Shown here: positions 7,145 to 15,490 of the stretch, piece by piece | How positions within the stretch are numbered: the first letter of the stretch is position 1 | Layout of the letters: each line of letters begins with the position of its first letter | NCBI GenBank assembly: GCA_934122395.1 | Contig: CAKOWQ010000001.1 | Location: forward strand, 434,001 to 498,000 | Length of the DNA: 64,000 nt | Origin: an uncultured Bacilli bacterium | Lineage (GTDB): Bacteria; Bacillota_I; Bacilli_A; RF39; UBA660 | Direction: 5' to 3' | Position numbers and translations under genes: made by a program | The notes under the pieces: generated by a model | The model's database searches: none | The model's input: only the letters and a program-made list of their open reading frames with translations | Told to the model about the DNA's origin: nothing

Positions 7145-7795
7145 CTAACTAGCTAGTTTACTTCTTAGCTTTGTTAGTATTTTTGTTTCATTTCGTGATA
7201 CTTGAACTTGGCTCATTCCCAGTAATTTGGATGTTTCCTGTTGACTTTTATCTTCATAATATCTTGCTCTTATTAATTTTCTCTCTGGTTCAGTTAACCT
7301 ATTTATTTCTTCTCTTAAATCTAGGATATCGCCATTATATCCTTCTTCATCGTAGCTTAATGAATCATATAAAGTAAGTTCCTTACCTTCTTCGTTTAGT
7401 TCATAGTCAAGACTTCTAACATAATCCGTAGCTTGTTCTGCTTCAATTATCTTTTCTATAGGTATTTCTAAAAATATTGATAATTCTTCGTTGCTAGGCG
7501 CATGCATTAATTTTTGTGTTAATACTTCTTTGGCATTATTTATCGAACTATTCAATGCTAGTAAGTCTCTACTTACTTTTATTACTTTATTTTCCTTTAT
7601 ATATTTTAACATTTCACCTTTTATATATAAATAAACATAAGAAGAAAATGCTTTTGTCCCTTTTGATGAATCATATTTTTCTACTGCTTTTAACAATCCC
7701 ATTCTACCTACTTGGCATAAATCCTCAAAGTCATTTCCAAAACTATATTTATGTGCAATACTGTAAATCATTTTTTCATAATCTTGTCCAGTCAT
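7145..7795 (-). CDS. sigF: Sporulation sigma factor, SigF type (SigF/SigG family)
   Basis: 216 residues with no region 1. Region 2 holds NDFEDLCQVGRMGLLKAVEKYDSS and FSSYVYLYIKGEMLKYI; region 4 holds LTEPERKLIRARYYEDKSQQ and the helix-turn-helix ETSKLLGMSQVQVSR. This is the compact sigma-70 form used in the forespore. I call it SigF rather than SigG because of its place: downstream of dacF and a SpoIIAA-like gene and upstream of spoVA, exactly the Bacillus order. The striking difference is that spoIIAB, the anti-sigma kinase gene normally between spoIIAA and sigF, is missing; only 10 bp separate the two genes. RBS AAAGGAG precedes the ATG. Confidence 0.85.
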   Translation of the reverse strand: MTGQDYEKMIYSIAHKYSFGNDFEDLCQVGRMGLLKAVEKYDSSKGTKAFSSYVYLYIKGEMLKYIKENKVIKVSRDLLALNSSINNAKEVLTQKLMHAPSNEELSIFLEIPIEKIIEAEQATDYVRSLDYELNEEGKELTLYDSLSYDEEGYNGDILDLREEINRLTEPERKLIRARYYEDKSQQETSKLLGMSQVQVSRNETKILTKLRSKLAS

Positions 7796-7805
7796 ATTTT
7801 CTCCT

Positions 7806-8144
7806 TTAAATATTAATTATTTTAAATGCATTTACTTCTTTATTAGCTAACCATATCTCATCAAGTTCATCTTTTTTTAGTTTTATATTTAATCTATTAT
7901 AATATCCACATATTAATAATCTTCCATCATTTCCAATTAAATTTTTATATTTTCTAATCATATTATTTAATTCCACATCATTTATAATAATTGTTTTTTC
8001 TAAATTTATTAGTAAATATTTTATACCAGCCTTTTTTATCATGTCATCAACTAACTCTAATTTAGTTTTTGTACTTTTATTTAACTCACCAATTAGTCTT
8101 ACAAATAAAATACCTTTTTTGTATTCGAATTCTATTTTCAGCAT
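7806..8144 (-). CDS. SpoIIAA-like STAS protein lacking the phosphorylated serine
   Basis: 112 residues from the ATG at 8142-8144, which has GAGGAGAT in front; an upstream in-frame TTG is less likely. It is a STAS-fold protein of SpoIIAA length. VRLIGELNKST, KYLLINLEK and MIRKYKNLIGNDGRLLICGYY align with the B. subtilis anti-anti-sigma factor. In that protein the NLE block leads to M-D-S-S-G, whose first serine (Ser58) is phosphorylated by SpoIIAB. Here the same place reads I-N-D-V-E (residues 54-58), so the serine is replaced by Asp or Val depending on a one-residue shift. The phospho-switch therefore appears lost, in line with the absence of spoIIAB. The role is open: it may bind something else or be a relic. 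Confidence 0.75.
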   Translation of the reverse strand: MLKIEFEYKKGILFVRLIGELNKSTKTKLELVDDMIKKAGIKYLLINLEKTIIINDVELNNMIRKYKNLIGNDGRLLICGYYNRLNIKLKKDELDEIWLANKEVNAFKIINI

Positions 8145-8209
8145 ATTATCTCCTCGCAATTAAATATAGTTTATTTTTGTTTTATTTTATACCATTTCGA
8201 CAAAACACA

Positions 8210-9043
8210 TTATTTTTTTCGTACGACAAAAATCGACAAGAGAATAGAAATATAACTATAAAAGCCATACGTTACATAGAGAAATACTTTGTTATTGTTA
8301 ATATAATACTTTTTGATTGTGTTTTCTTCCTTTATAGGTACTATTTTTATTTTTTCCTCTACTGTTTTACTTTCTTCTTCACAATAACTAATAAATTTAT
8401 TTTCAATATAATTATTAGTTAATATAGGCTGATCATTAATTTTTTGATTATTATCCTCTATATCAACTATTAAAGTAGTTTTCTCTTCTATGCTGTTATA
8501 AGATAAAGTGAGTTCATATTTACCATTCTTCATCAAGTTATATTCACCTATTATTTTAATCTCTTCTTTATTATAAATATCTGTTTCTATGTAATCAAAA
8601 AGATTAAAGTCATAACTATTAACTATTATTTCACTTGGAATCTTTATATAATTATCTATTTCTATTTTTACTTTTTTAGGTATAATTATATCTTTATATA
8701 CAAAGTCTATTGATGCATCACAATGATTCATTGTATCAAGATTATAGTATTCCTTAATTGTTATTTCATTTAATGGAATATTAGTTACTATATTATCAAT
8801 TATTTTAAAATATTTAGACCAAATGATTATTTCATTAGGTATAGTTAAATAATTCCTAGTTCTATATTTATATATTAACTTATCATTTTCATATACATAT
8901 TCTACTTCTACTTCATCACTTTCAATAATTTCAGTATCTGAATAGTAATAATCACTATAGTCAAAATAATAAGTTTCGGCTTTTACATAATTTGGAATTA
9001 AACATATTGACAAAAGAAAAAAGAAATATAATACTCTCTTCAT
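8210..9043 (-). CDS. Secreted/membrane-anchored protein with repeated Ig-like segments, unknown function
   Basis: 277 residues with a signal peptide at 1-22 (MKRVLYFFFLLSICLIPNYVK) and a C-terminal hydrophobic helix followed by VVRKK. Between them, two similar blocks can be seen. One begins YLTIPNEIIIWSKYFKIID and the other YIKIPSEIIVNSYDFNLFD; each is followed by a strand-rich stretch ending in a Y-x-L-T-L-like or VDI strand. They look like tandem beta-sandwich (Ig-like) domains. The gene lies inside the dacF-spoIIAA-sigF group, a position with no Bacillus counterpart, so it may be a sporulation envelope protein; that is inference from location. The start has GAGGTGAT in front. Confidence 0.6.
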   Translation of the reverse strand: MKRVLYFFFLLSICLIPNYVKAETYYFDYSDYYYSDTEIIESDEVEVEYVYENDKLIYKYRTRNYLTIPNEIIIWSKYFKIIDNIVTNIPLNEITIKEYYNLDTMNHCDASIDFVYKDIIIPKKVKIEIDNYIKIPSEIIVNSYDFNLFDYIETDIYNKEEIKIIGEYNLMKNGKYELTLSYNSIEEKTTLIVDIEDNNQKINDQPILTNNYIENKFISYCEEESKTVEEKIKIVPIKEENTIKKYYINNNKVFLYVTYGFYSYISILLSIFVVRKK

Positions 9044-9112
9044 AAAATCACCTCATTAATATATAGACTATTAATATAGCAATTTCCTACAAAAAGTAAT
9101 AATTTCTTTAAT

Positions 9113-10261
9113 TTATATCATGCTTCCTGTTAAAATATCTTTTAAAGTTTCAAAAATCATTTTAAAATACCCAAGTTTATTTACATTATTATTTGCTATC
9201 AAATCAACTTTTCTTAATATATTGTTTCCATCTTTTACTAATAATTTTCCTAATACATCACCTTTTTTTATAGGAAGTTTAATATCATTTAAATTTGTTT
9301 CTAAATCATATTTTTTACTTAATTCCGATTTTTTCTTTAAAACTATAATATCTTCATTCGGAGATATTGTTACTTTATCTTTAGTTCCTTTATTTATTTT
9401 TATTTCTGTAATGATATCTTTTTTAGTTTTTACTATATCTGCCTTATATAAGTTAAATCCATAATCCAATAATTCTGAAGTTTCTTGGTTTCTTACTTTT
9501 CCAGATGTTTCACCTAGTACTATTGCAATTAAACGCATTCCATCCCTTTTAGCAGTAACAGCCATACAATATCCAGCATTATCAGTAAAACCTGTTTTTA
9601 ATCCATCAGCACCTTCATAGAATCTTACTAATTTATTAGTATTAACAACCCAGTATTTATTGGGAGTATCTTGTCTTATGTAATCTTCATATACTTTAGA
9701 AAATTCTAATATTTGTTCATGTTTTAATAATTCCTTAGCAATTAGTCCCATATCATAGGCACTTGAATAATGATTTTCTTCATCTAGTCCTGTTGGATTT
9801 ACAAAATGCGTGCTTTTTAATCCTAGTTCTTTTACTTTTTCATTCATCTGTCTAACAAAAGCTTCCTCTGTTCCTGCAATTCGTTCTGCTAGTGCAACTG
9901 TTGCATCATTGGCACTTGCCATAGTAATACCTTTCATTAAGTCTCTTACAGTCATTTCCTCACCTGGTTGTAACCATATCTGAGAGCCGCCCATTCCAGC
10001 CGCGTTACTACTTACTCTTATTTTTTCATTCCAAGTTAAAGTCCCTTTTTCAATGTTTTCTAATATTATAATTTGTGCAACCATTTTAGTCATTGATGCA
10101 ACTGGTACTTTTTCATCCTTATTTTTTTCGTAAATTATTTCACCAGTACTAGCTTCAATTAATAAGCCACTTTTAGCATTTGGTAATAATTCCTCAGCCC
10201 TAATACTTATTGGAAAAATTAAAACAGTTATTATAAAAATAATTAACAATCTCTTTAACAC
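9113..10261 (-). CDS. dacF: D-alanyl-D-alanine carboxypeptidase (DacF type)
   Basis: 382 residues beginning with a GTG codon (10259-10261) placed after GAGGTGAAATA. The signal peptide covers residues 1-22. The low-molecular-weight penicillin-binding fold (peptidase S11) has all its motifs: S56-M-T-K59 with the acylated serine, S116-A-N118, and K222-T-G224. A C-terminal beta domain and an amphipathic end (GYFKMIFETLKDILTG) for membrane association complete the family plan. It removes the terminal D-Ala from peptidoglycan stems. Neighbouring sigF and spoVA genes match B. subtilis dacF, which acts in forespore cortex cross-linking. Confidence 0.92.
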   Translation of the reverse strand: MLKRLLIIFIITVLIFPISIRAEELLPNAKSGLLIEASTGEIIYEKNKDEKVPVASMTKMVAQIIILENIEKGTLTWNEKIRVSSNAAGMGGSQIWLQPGEEMTVRDLMKGITMASANDATVALAERIAGTEEAFVRQMNEKVKELGLKSTHFVNPTGLDEENHYSSAYDMGLIAKELLKHEQILEFSKVYEDYIRQDTPNKYWVVNTNKLVRFYEGADGLKTGFTDNAGYCMAVTAKRDGMRLIAIVLGETSGKVRNQETSELLDYGFNLYKADIVKTKKDIITEIKINKGTKDKVTISPNEDIIVLKKKSELSKKYDLETNLNDIKLPIKKGDVLGKLLVKDGNNILRKVDLIANNNVNKLGYFKMIFETLKDILTGSMI

Positions 10262-10352
10262 TATTTCACCTCTATTAAATTATTATGTAATTAAATATAA
10301 TTATATTTCTTTTTTATTCAATGTCTTATTTTGTAAGATTAAAGTAGATCGA

Positions 10353-10380
10353 TTGACATATAATTTAGTGATAATATAAT
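10353..10380 (+). promoter_or_regulatory. Sigma-A promoter of the vanY-like gene
   Basis: Consensus TTGACA (10353-10358), 16-bp spacer, TATAAT (10375-10380), 18 bp upstream of the start codon. Confidence 0.75.
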
Positions 10381-10398
10381 GTTTTTGGAGGTTATCTA

Positions 10399-11259
10399 AT
10401 GACAAAGAAAATTACTATCGTTTTAGTAGTAATAGCAGTTGTTGTAGGTATTATTTTTATTAATAAAGAAAGATTAAAAAAAGAGAATAATTTGGAAGCA
10501 AACAAAAATAACATGACACTTGAAGAAAAATTAAAAAAATTAGGTAATGTAAATAAAAGAGTCAACTATTTTAATTCAAATTATATTGATAGATATTTAA
10601 AGTACAAAGAAAATAATAGGAATATGAAAAATTCAGATATTGTATTACAAGTTAATATTGGATTGGATCAAGAATTTTATACAAACATAAAAAGAGCTTT
10701 GGATATTGATACTACTTATGTTTTAGTAAATAAATTCTATTACTTGGATGAAAACTACATTCCTAAGAACCTTGAAACAATCGATTCTAATTATTCTGCT
10801 CCCGGCAAAAAAATGGTAAACGTTGCTAGAATATCATTTGAGTATTTAGCTAAAAAAGCTTTAAGTGAGGGTTATCGTATTAGAGCAGTCTCTACATATA
10901 GAAGTTTCTCATATCAAGAAGGTCTATATAATAATTATGTAGCAAAAGATGGTGTAGAAAAGGCTGATAAATATTCTGCTAGAGCAGGCTTTTCAGAACA
11001 TCAAACAGGTCTTGCAGTGGATGTGGATAATTTTAGTACTAGTTTTAATGATTTTGAAAACACCAAAGAATATAAGTGGATGCTTGATAACGCTTATAAA
11101 TATGGTTTTATATTGAGATATCCTAAAGATAAAGAAAATATAACAGGTTACATTTATGAACCTTGGCATTATAGATATGTTGGTATTGAAATAGCATCAT
11201 TAATTCATGAGAACAACTTATCATATGAAGAATATTATTTTAAATATATAGCAAAATAA
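10399..11259 (+). CDS. M15B zinc peptidase, VanY-like D-Ala-D-Ala carboxypeptidase
   Basis: 286 residues, one of the few plus-strand genes. A signal-anchor helix (residues 5-22) holds it on the outer side of the membrane, followed by a Lys/Asn-rich linker and the catalytic domain. Zinc and catalytic residues are visible in S199-E-H201-QTGLAVD208, where H201 and D208 are ligands, and EPWH257-YRYVG. The substrate is the D-Ala-D-Ala or a similar end of peptidoglycan peptides. With no vanA-type genes around, this is a housekeeping wall-trimming enzyme rather than a resistance gene. GGAGG lies eight bases before the ATG. Confidence 0.92.
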   Translation: MTKKITIVLVVIAVVVGIIFINKERLKKENNLEANKNNMTLEEKLKKLGNVNKRVNYFNSNYIDRYLKYKENNRNMKNSDIVLQVNIGLDQEFYTNIKRALDIDTTYVLVNKFYYLDENYIPKNLETIDSNYSAPGKKMVNVARISFEYLAKKALSEGYRIRAVSTYRSFSYQEGLYNNYVAKDGVEKADKYSARAGFSEHQTGLAVDVDNFSTSFNDFENTKEYKWMLDNAYKYGFILRYPKDKENITGYIYEPWHYRYVGIEIASLIHENNLSYEEYYFKYIAK

Positions 11260-11269
11260 AAAGCACTCA

Positions 11270-12496
11270 CTATTCTATTGTGAATGCTTCTTTTATATTA
11301 AATGATTCTTTAACTTTATTCACATGAAGTGTGCAAAGAATATCACCTATTTTTACTTCGTCGCCTATTTTTTTATGTAAAACAATGCCTACGGTAGGAT
11401 CAATTTTATCATCTTTAGTAATTCTTCCGGCTCCTAAATGCATTGATACTTCGCCAACTGTTTTAGCATCTATTCTAGTTATTACACCATCTTTGTCACT
11501 TTTAATTTTTATTACTTGATCGCTTATTGAAAGATGTGCTAAATCTCCATGTTGGAAAGAGACAAATTCTAAGAATTTTTTATAAGCTTTGCCACTTTTT
11601 ATAGATTCTATAGCTTCATTCTTTGCTTCTTCTATAGATATATCTTTACCCATACTAATCATATTAGCAGCTAATTCAATACATAAGTTACCTAAGTCAT
11701 TATCGATGTGACCCTTTAAAACATCAATCGCTTCTAATACTTCTAAACTATTACCAATGCATCTTCCTAAAGGAGCATCCATTTTAGTAATTAATACTCT
11801 TGTTTCTTTATTAAAACTCTCTCCTATTTTTATTAGTATCTCTTTTAATTTAAGAGCATCTTCTTCTTTATGAATTAAAGCTCCTGTTCCTAGTTTTAAG
11901 TCAATTAGTATTTTATCAGCACCACTTGCTATTTTCTTACTCATTATAGATGACGCTATTAAAGGATATGATTCAACCGTTCCAGTAACATCTCTTAGTG
12001 CATATATTTTCTTATCAAGAGGTGCTAACTCTTTAGTTTGACCTGATACCACCATATTTATAGTTTTTAATTCATCTAAAAATTCTTCTATTTCTAGATT
12101 AGTTTTAAAACCCGGAATACTTTCTAATTTATCGATAGTACCCCCAGTATAACCTAACCCTCTACCTGACATTTTAGCAACTTTAATACCGCAACTTGCA
12201 ACCATTGGAGCAATAATCAATGTTGTTTTATCCCCAATTCCACCAGTTGAATGTTTATCAACTTTTACTCCTTCAATATTACTTAAATCTAATACTTCAC
12301 CACTATTAATAAAGATCTTAGTTAAATTAACTATTTCATCATCAGTCATTCCTTTTAGACAAATAGCCATTAAAAGTGCAGACATCTGATAACTTTCTAT
12401 TTTATCATTTAAATATCCTAGGAAACTATATTCTAATTCTTCCCAATTTAGTTCTTCACCTAATCTTTTTTTATTAATAATATCAACTATATTCAT
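11270..12496 (-). CDS. pdp: Pyrimidine-nucleoside phosphorylase
   Basis: 408 residues, about 25 fewer than the Bacillus enzyme and shortened at the C-terminus. It catalyses reversible phosphorolysis of uridine, thymidine or deoxyuridine to base plus (deoxy)ribose-1-phosphate. The core signature KHSTGGIGDKTTLIIAPMVA and SGRGLGYTGGTIDKLESIPG are those of thymidine/pyrimidine phosphorylases, with the phosphate site at SGRGLGYTGG and the catalytic Lys/Ser region at SYPLIASSIMSKKIA. The C-terminal hammerhead beta domain is recognisable (GAGRITKDDKIDPTVG). It overlaps the upstream acetyltransferase by 4 bp (ATGA), so both are one transcription unit. A short hairpin-free gap separates it from the convergent vanY-like gene. 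Confidence 0.95.
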   Translation of the reverse strand: MNIVDIINKKRLGEELNWEELEYSFLGYLNDKIESYQMSALLMAICLKGMTDDEIVNLTKIFINSGEVLDLSNIEGVKVDKHSTGGIGDKTTLIIAPMVASCGIKVAKMSGRGLGYTGGTIDKLESIPGFKTNLEIEEFLDELKTINMVVSGQTKELAPLDKKIYALRDVTGTVESYPLIASSIMSKKIASGADKILIDLKLGTGALIHKEEDALKLKEILIKIGESFNKETRVLITKMDAPLGRCIGNSLEVLEAIDVLKGHIDNDLGNLCIELAANMISMGKDISIEEAKNEAIESIKSGKAYKKFLEFVSFQHGDLAHLSISDQVIKIKSDKDGVITRIDAKTVGEVSMHLGAGRITKDDKIDPTVGIVLHKKIGDEVKIGDILCTLHVNKVKESFNIKEAFTIE

Positions 12497-13155
12497 ACAT
12501 TGCCTTCCTTCTTATTATAATTTAGTTTATTGATTTGTCTTGATCTTGCTATTGCTAATGAGTATTCTTCTACATCTTTAGTAATTATTGATCCTGCTGC
12601 TATTAAACCTTTTTTATTTATAGTAACTGGTGCTACTAATACACTATTAGCCCCTATATAAGCGTAATCACATATAGTTGTTTTATTTTTTATTTTATCT
12701 TTACCATTTAAGTTAGCAGTAATTGTTCCTCCACCTATATTTACATTATATCCAATATTAGCATCACCTAAATAACTTAAATGCTTTGATTTAACTCCAT
12801 CATTAATAATGCTATTTTTTACTTCAACAAAGTTACCTATTACTACACTATTTTTTATAACAGCATTACCTCTTAATCTAGCAAAAGGTCCAATAACATT
12901 ATTATCTCCTATTTCTGTATTTTCTATATGAGATGAGATAATCTTATTATTATTTCCTATTGTACTATCAATAATAATAGAATTCATATCTATTATATTA
13001 TTTTTTCCAATATGACTATTACCTCTTATTGAGGTATTAGGATATATAATAGTTCCCTCTTCTATTACTACTTCTTCATCAATATAAGTATTATTTATAT
13101 CAATAATAGTAATGCCTCTTTCTAAAAGATGTTCACATATCTTCTTATAATTCAT
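12493..13155 (-). CDS. Stand-alone GlmU-type acetyltransferase domain (left-handed beta-helix)
   Basis: 220 residues, the size of only the C-terminal half of GlmU (normally about 455). Hexapeptide turns run throughout (SIRGNSHIGKNNIIDMNSII and others). The end matches the GlmU glucosamine-1-phosphate N-acetyltransferase region: GPFARLRGNAVIKNSVVIGN, K-HLSYLGDANIG with H125 in the position of the catalytic histidine, NIGGGTITANLNGKDK, and APVTINKKGLIAAGSIIT. The uridylyltransferase (pyrophosphorylase) half is missing, and residues 1-45 do not supply it. Either a separate protein makes UDP-GlcNAc from the product or the substrate differs. It is coupled to pdp by a 4-bp overlap, an unusual pairing. 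Confidence 0.82.
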   Translation of the reverse strand: MNYKKICEHLLERGITIIDINNTYIDEEVVIEEGTIIYPNTSIRGNSHIGKNNIIDMNSIIIDSTIGNNNKIISSHIENTEIGDNNVIGPFARLRGNAVIKNSVVIGNFVEVKNSIINDGVKSKHLSYLGDANIGYNVNIGGGTITANLNGKDKIKNKTTICDYAYIGANSVLVAPVTINKKGLIAAGSIITKDVEEYSLAIARSRQINKLNYNKKEGNV

Positions 13156-13176
13156 ATTATCACCACTTTAATTATA

Positions 13177-13205
13177 TCAAAAAAAAGATACATAAAGTAT
13201 CTTTA
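13177..13205 (-). terminator. Terminator of the XRE regulator gene
   Basis: Minus strand AAAGATAC / GTATCTTT stem with a 5-nt loop, followed by eight Ts. Confidence 0.8.
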
Positions 13206-13565
13206 TCTTAATTTTTTATTAATTAATTCTATTGTCCTTTTAGGATCGGTTATTAATTTATTATACAAACTATCATAAGTATTTTTTCTTAATTCTCTTA
13301 TGATATTAATTTCTTCATTAGACATCTTCATTCCGTAATTAGCATCATTATCAGTAACTACGAACGAATCATTTCCAACAAAATAATCTAGACTTACATG
13401 AAAAAGATTAGATAAGTCTGTTAAAGTTTCTAGTGATGGTGATCTAGTACCCTTTTCATAACAGCAAATACTCACCTTAGTAACGTTTAGTTTTTCGCCT
13501 AATTCCTGTTGAGTCATATTATAAGTTTTTCGTAGATTTTTAATTCGTTGACCTATAATATTCAT
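13203..13565 (-). CDS. XRE-family HTH transcriptional regulator
   Basis: 120 residues. The helix-turn-helix occupies residues 1-60: IGQRIKNLRKTYNMTQQELGEKLNVTKVSICCYEKGTRSP and LSNLFHVSLDYFVGND follow the lambda-Cro/SinR plan closely, split here around the second helix. The C-terminal 55 residues have no named domain but contain EEINIIRELRKNTYDSLYNKL, probably a dimerising helix. It is transcribed alone with its own terminator. Targets cannot be told. RBS AGGAG precedes the ATG. Confidence 0.9.
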   Translation of the reverse strand: MNIIGQRIKNLRKTYNMTQQELGEKLNVTKVSICCYEKGTRSPSLETLTDLSNLFHVSLDYFVGNDSFVVTDNDANYGMKMSNEEINIIRELRKNTYDSLYNKLITDPKRTIELINKKLR

Positions 13566-13669
13566 ACCATCACTCCTAGTACCATCATTATAATGAATTA
13601 CTTATGCCATTAGGCCAAAGTTAACTAAATAGAAACTTTTATTATTATTTACTAAATCTACTTTTTAAT

Positions 13670-14008
13670 TCATTGATTAATATTTTTATTATTACTAGAT
13701 AGAAATGTTGTACGTTCTGCTATTACATCAAGACAATATTTTTTACTTCCGTCTTCTTTTTCTATTACTCTACTTTGAATTCTACCTTTGATACCAACAA
13801 TATCACCTTTATGACAGTACTCTGCAGTAGATTTAGCTACACTATCCCACAAGATGCAATCAATAAAATCTGTATCATAGTCACCGTTAATATTTTTAAA
13901 ACTTCTTGGTACAGCTAAAGTAATATATGAATAATGTTTATTTCCTTCAGTTTTATTTACTTCTGGATCCTTTGTTAGTCTTCCTACCAAAACCACCTGA
14001 TTTAACAT
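13670..14008 (-). CDS. ssb: Single-stranded DNA-binding protein, short form without acidic tail
   Basis: 112 residues from the ATG at 14006-14008, selected because AAAGGAGG precedes it; an earlier in-frame ATG at 14029 lacks one. It has the OB fold with MLNQVVLVGRLTKDPEVN, TDFIDCILWDSVAKSTAEYCHKGD and VGIKGRIQSR, standard SSB motifs. The C-terminus stops at SSNNKNINQ. The acidic tip (DDDIPF-like) that recruits repair proteins is absent, which suggests a secondary SSB like Bacillus SsbB rather than the essential replication SSB. Confidence 0.9.
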   Translation of the reverse strand: MLNQVVLVGRLTKDPEVNKTEGNKHYSYITLAVPRSFKNINGDYDTDFIDCILWDSVAKSTAEYCHKGDIVGIKGRIQSRVIEKEDGSKKYCLDVIAERTTFLSSNNKNINQ

Positions 14009-14088
14009 ATTATTCCTCCTTTCATCCATAATTTAGCACATTATATTTTCGATAACAAATGACATAATTACAGATTTGATGGATAATA

Positions 14089-14137
14089 AAAAAAGAATAT
14101 TAAATTTCCTTTAATAGAAAATATAATATTCTTTGAA
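14089..14137 (-). terminator. Terminator of the suf operon
   Basis: An 11-bp inverted repeat (AAAGAATATTA with TAATATTCTTT) encloses a 21-nt loop. On the minus strand the second arm runs into seven Ts. It lies about 35 bp past the sufB stop. Confidence 0.65.
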
Positions 14138-14170
14138 AGATAAATATTTAATAATTCAAAATATTAAAAG

Positions 14171-15478
14171 TTACAAATTTTGTTTTAATAATTGATTCAA
14201 TTCAACAGCATATTCCATAGGTAATTCTTCCCTAAACTTTTCTATAAATCCTAAAACAATTAGTTCTATTGCTTTTTCTTTTTCAATACCTCTTGTTGCA
14301 AAATAGAAAAGTTTTTCATCGCTAATTTTTGAGACTGTTGCTTCATGTTCTAAACTACTTGTTGCATTAGAACATATATTGGTTGGAAAAGTATCACTTT
14401 TTGATAATTCATCTAATATAAGGGTATCACATTTTACCATTGCTTCACTATTTAAAGCACTCTTTTTAATATCAACTTTCCCTCTATAACTAGCATTGCC
14501 TCCACTTCTTGCAATACTTTTAGATATAATTGTACTCTTAGTATTTTTCCCTATATGAATCATTCTTGCCCCACTATCTTGTTGTTGATTATTAGTAGCA
14601 ACACTTATAGTAATACACGTTCCATTAGAATAATCTCCTTTTAAGATACAAGCAGGATACTTCATAGTAACTTTAGAGCCAATATTACCATCAATCCATT
14701 CCATAGTACCATTTTCTTCTACTAGAGCTCTTTTAGTAACCAGATTCAAAACATTATGAGCCCAGTTTTGTATAGTACTGTAACGGCATTTACTATTTTT
14801 CCCAACATATATTTCTACTACTGCTGCATGAAGTGATGAGTCACTATAATTAGGAGCAGTACAACCTTCTATGTAGTGTAATTCACTATTATCATCAACA
14901 ATAATTAATGTCCTTTCAAATTGTCCCATACTTCTAGAGTTAATTCTAAAATAACTATGTAGTGGCCTATCTAATTTAGTATTTTTTGGTATATAAATAA
15001 AACTACCTCCACTAAATACAGCACTATTTAAAGCAGCAAACTTATTTTCATCATTTTTTACGATAGTTGAAAAATATTTCTTTACTAAATCAGGATATTT
15101 CTTCATTGCGTCTTCAATTGATGTAAATATTACATGTTTCTTTTCAAGTTCATCTATCATATTGTGGTATATTACTTCACTTTCATATTGAACGCCTATA
15201 CCATCTACTTTTTTTTCACTATCGATAACTCCTAAGTTACTGAATTCACATTTTATATTAGAGTCTACATTATCCCAACTATTTTCTAATTTTTCCTTAT
15301 CATTTTTGTAATATATTATTTTGTTAAAATCAATATCATATTTAGGTCCAAAAGAAGGCATTGCTAAATTGCAGAATTTTTTATAACTGTCAATTCGATA
15401 ATTTAAAATCCATTCGTCTTCTTGTTTTATTTTGGATATTGCTCTTACATTTTCTTCATTAATTCCTACAATTTCCAT
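14171..15478 (-). CDS. sufB: Fe-S cluster assembly scaffold SufB
   Basis: 435 residues, a little shorter than usual (about 465), the difference lying at the N-terminus. It is the beta-helix scaffold of the SufBCD complex on which 4Fe-4S clusters are built. Characteristic strings are WDNVDSNIKCEFSNLGVIDS, FSGGSFIYIPKNTKLDRPLH, EGCTAPNYSDSSLHAAVVEI, and the SufC-contact region KISDEKLFYFATRGIEKEKA. It is the last gene of the operon. The start is preceded by AGGAGG. A 12-bp gap separates it from the upstream small unknown gene. Confidence 0.95.
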   Translation of the reverse strand: MEIVGINEENVRAISKIKQEDEWILNYRIDSYKKFCNLAMPSFGPKYDIDFNKIIYYKNDKEKLENSWDNVDSNIKCEFSNLGVIDSEKKVDGIGVQYESEVIYHNMIDELEKKHVIFTSIEDAMKKYPDLVKKYFSTIVKNDENKFAALNSAVFSGGSFIYIPKNTKLDRPLHSYFRINSRSMGQFERTLIIVDDNSELHYIEGCTAPNYSDSSLHAAVVEIYVGKNSKCRYSTIQNWAHNVLNLVTKRALVEENGTMEWIDGNIGSKVTMKYPACILKGDYSNGTCITISVATNNQQQDSGARMIHIGKNTKSTIISKSIARSGGNASYRGKVDIKKSALNSEAMVKCDTLILDELSKSDTFPTNICSNATSSLEHEATVSKISDEKLFYFATRGIEKEKAIELIVLGFIEKFREELPMEYAVELNQLLKQNL

Positions 15479-15490
15479 GTTGCCTCCTTA

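Noticed and set aside
7145..8144. spoIIAB hidden in another frame or on the other strand
   Set aside because: The reading frames opposite sigF and the STAS gene are leucine/phenylalanine-rich shadows without a kinase N-box or G-box.
10399..11259. Vancomycin-resistance VanY
   Set aside because: The family is right, but there are no vanA/B, vanH or vanX genes or regulators; a wall-trimming housekeeping enzyme is more likely.
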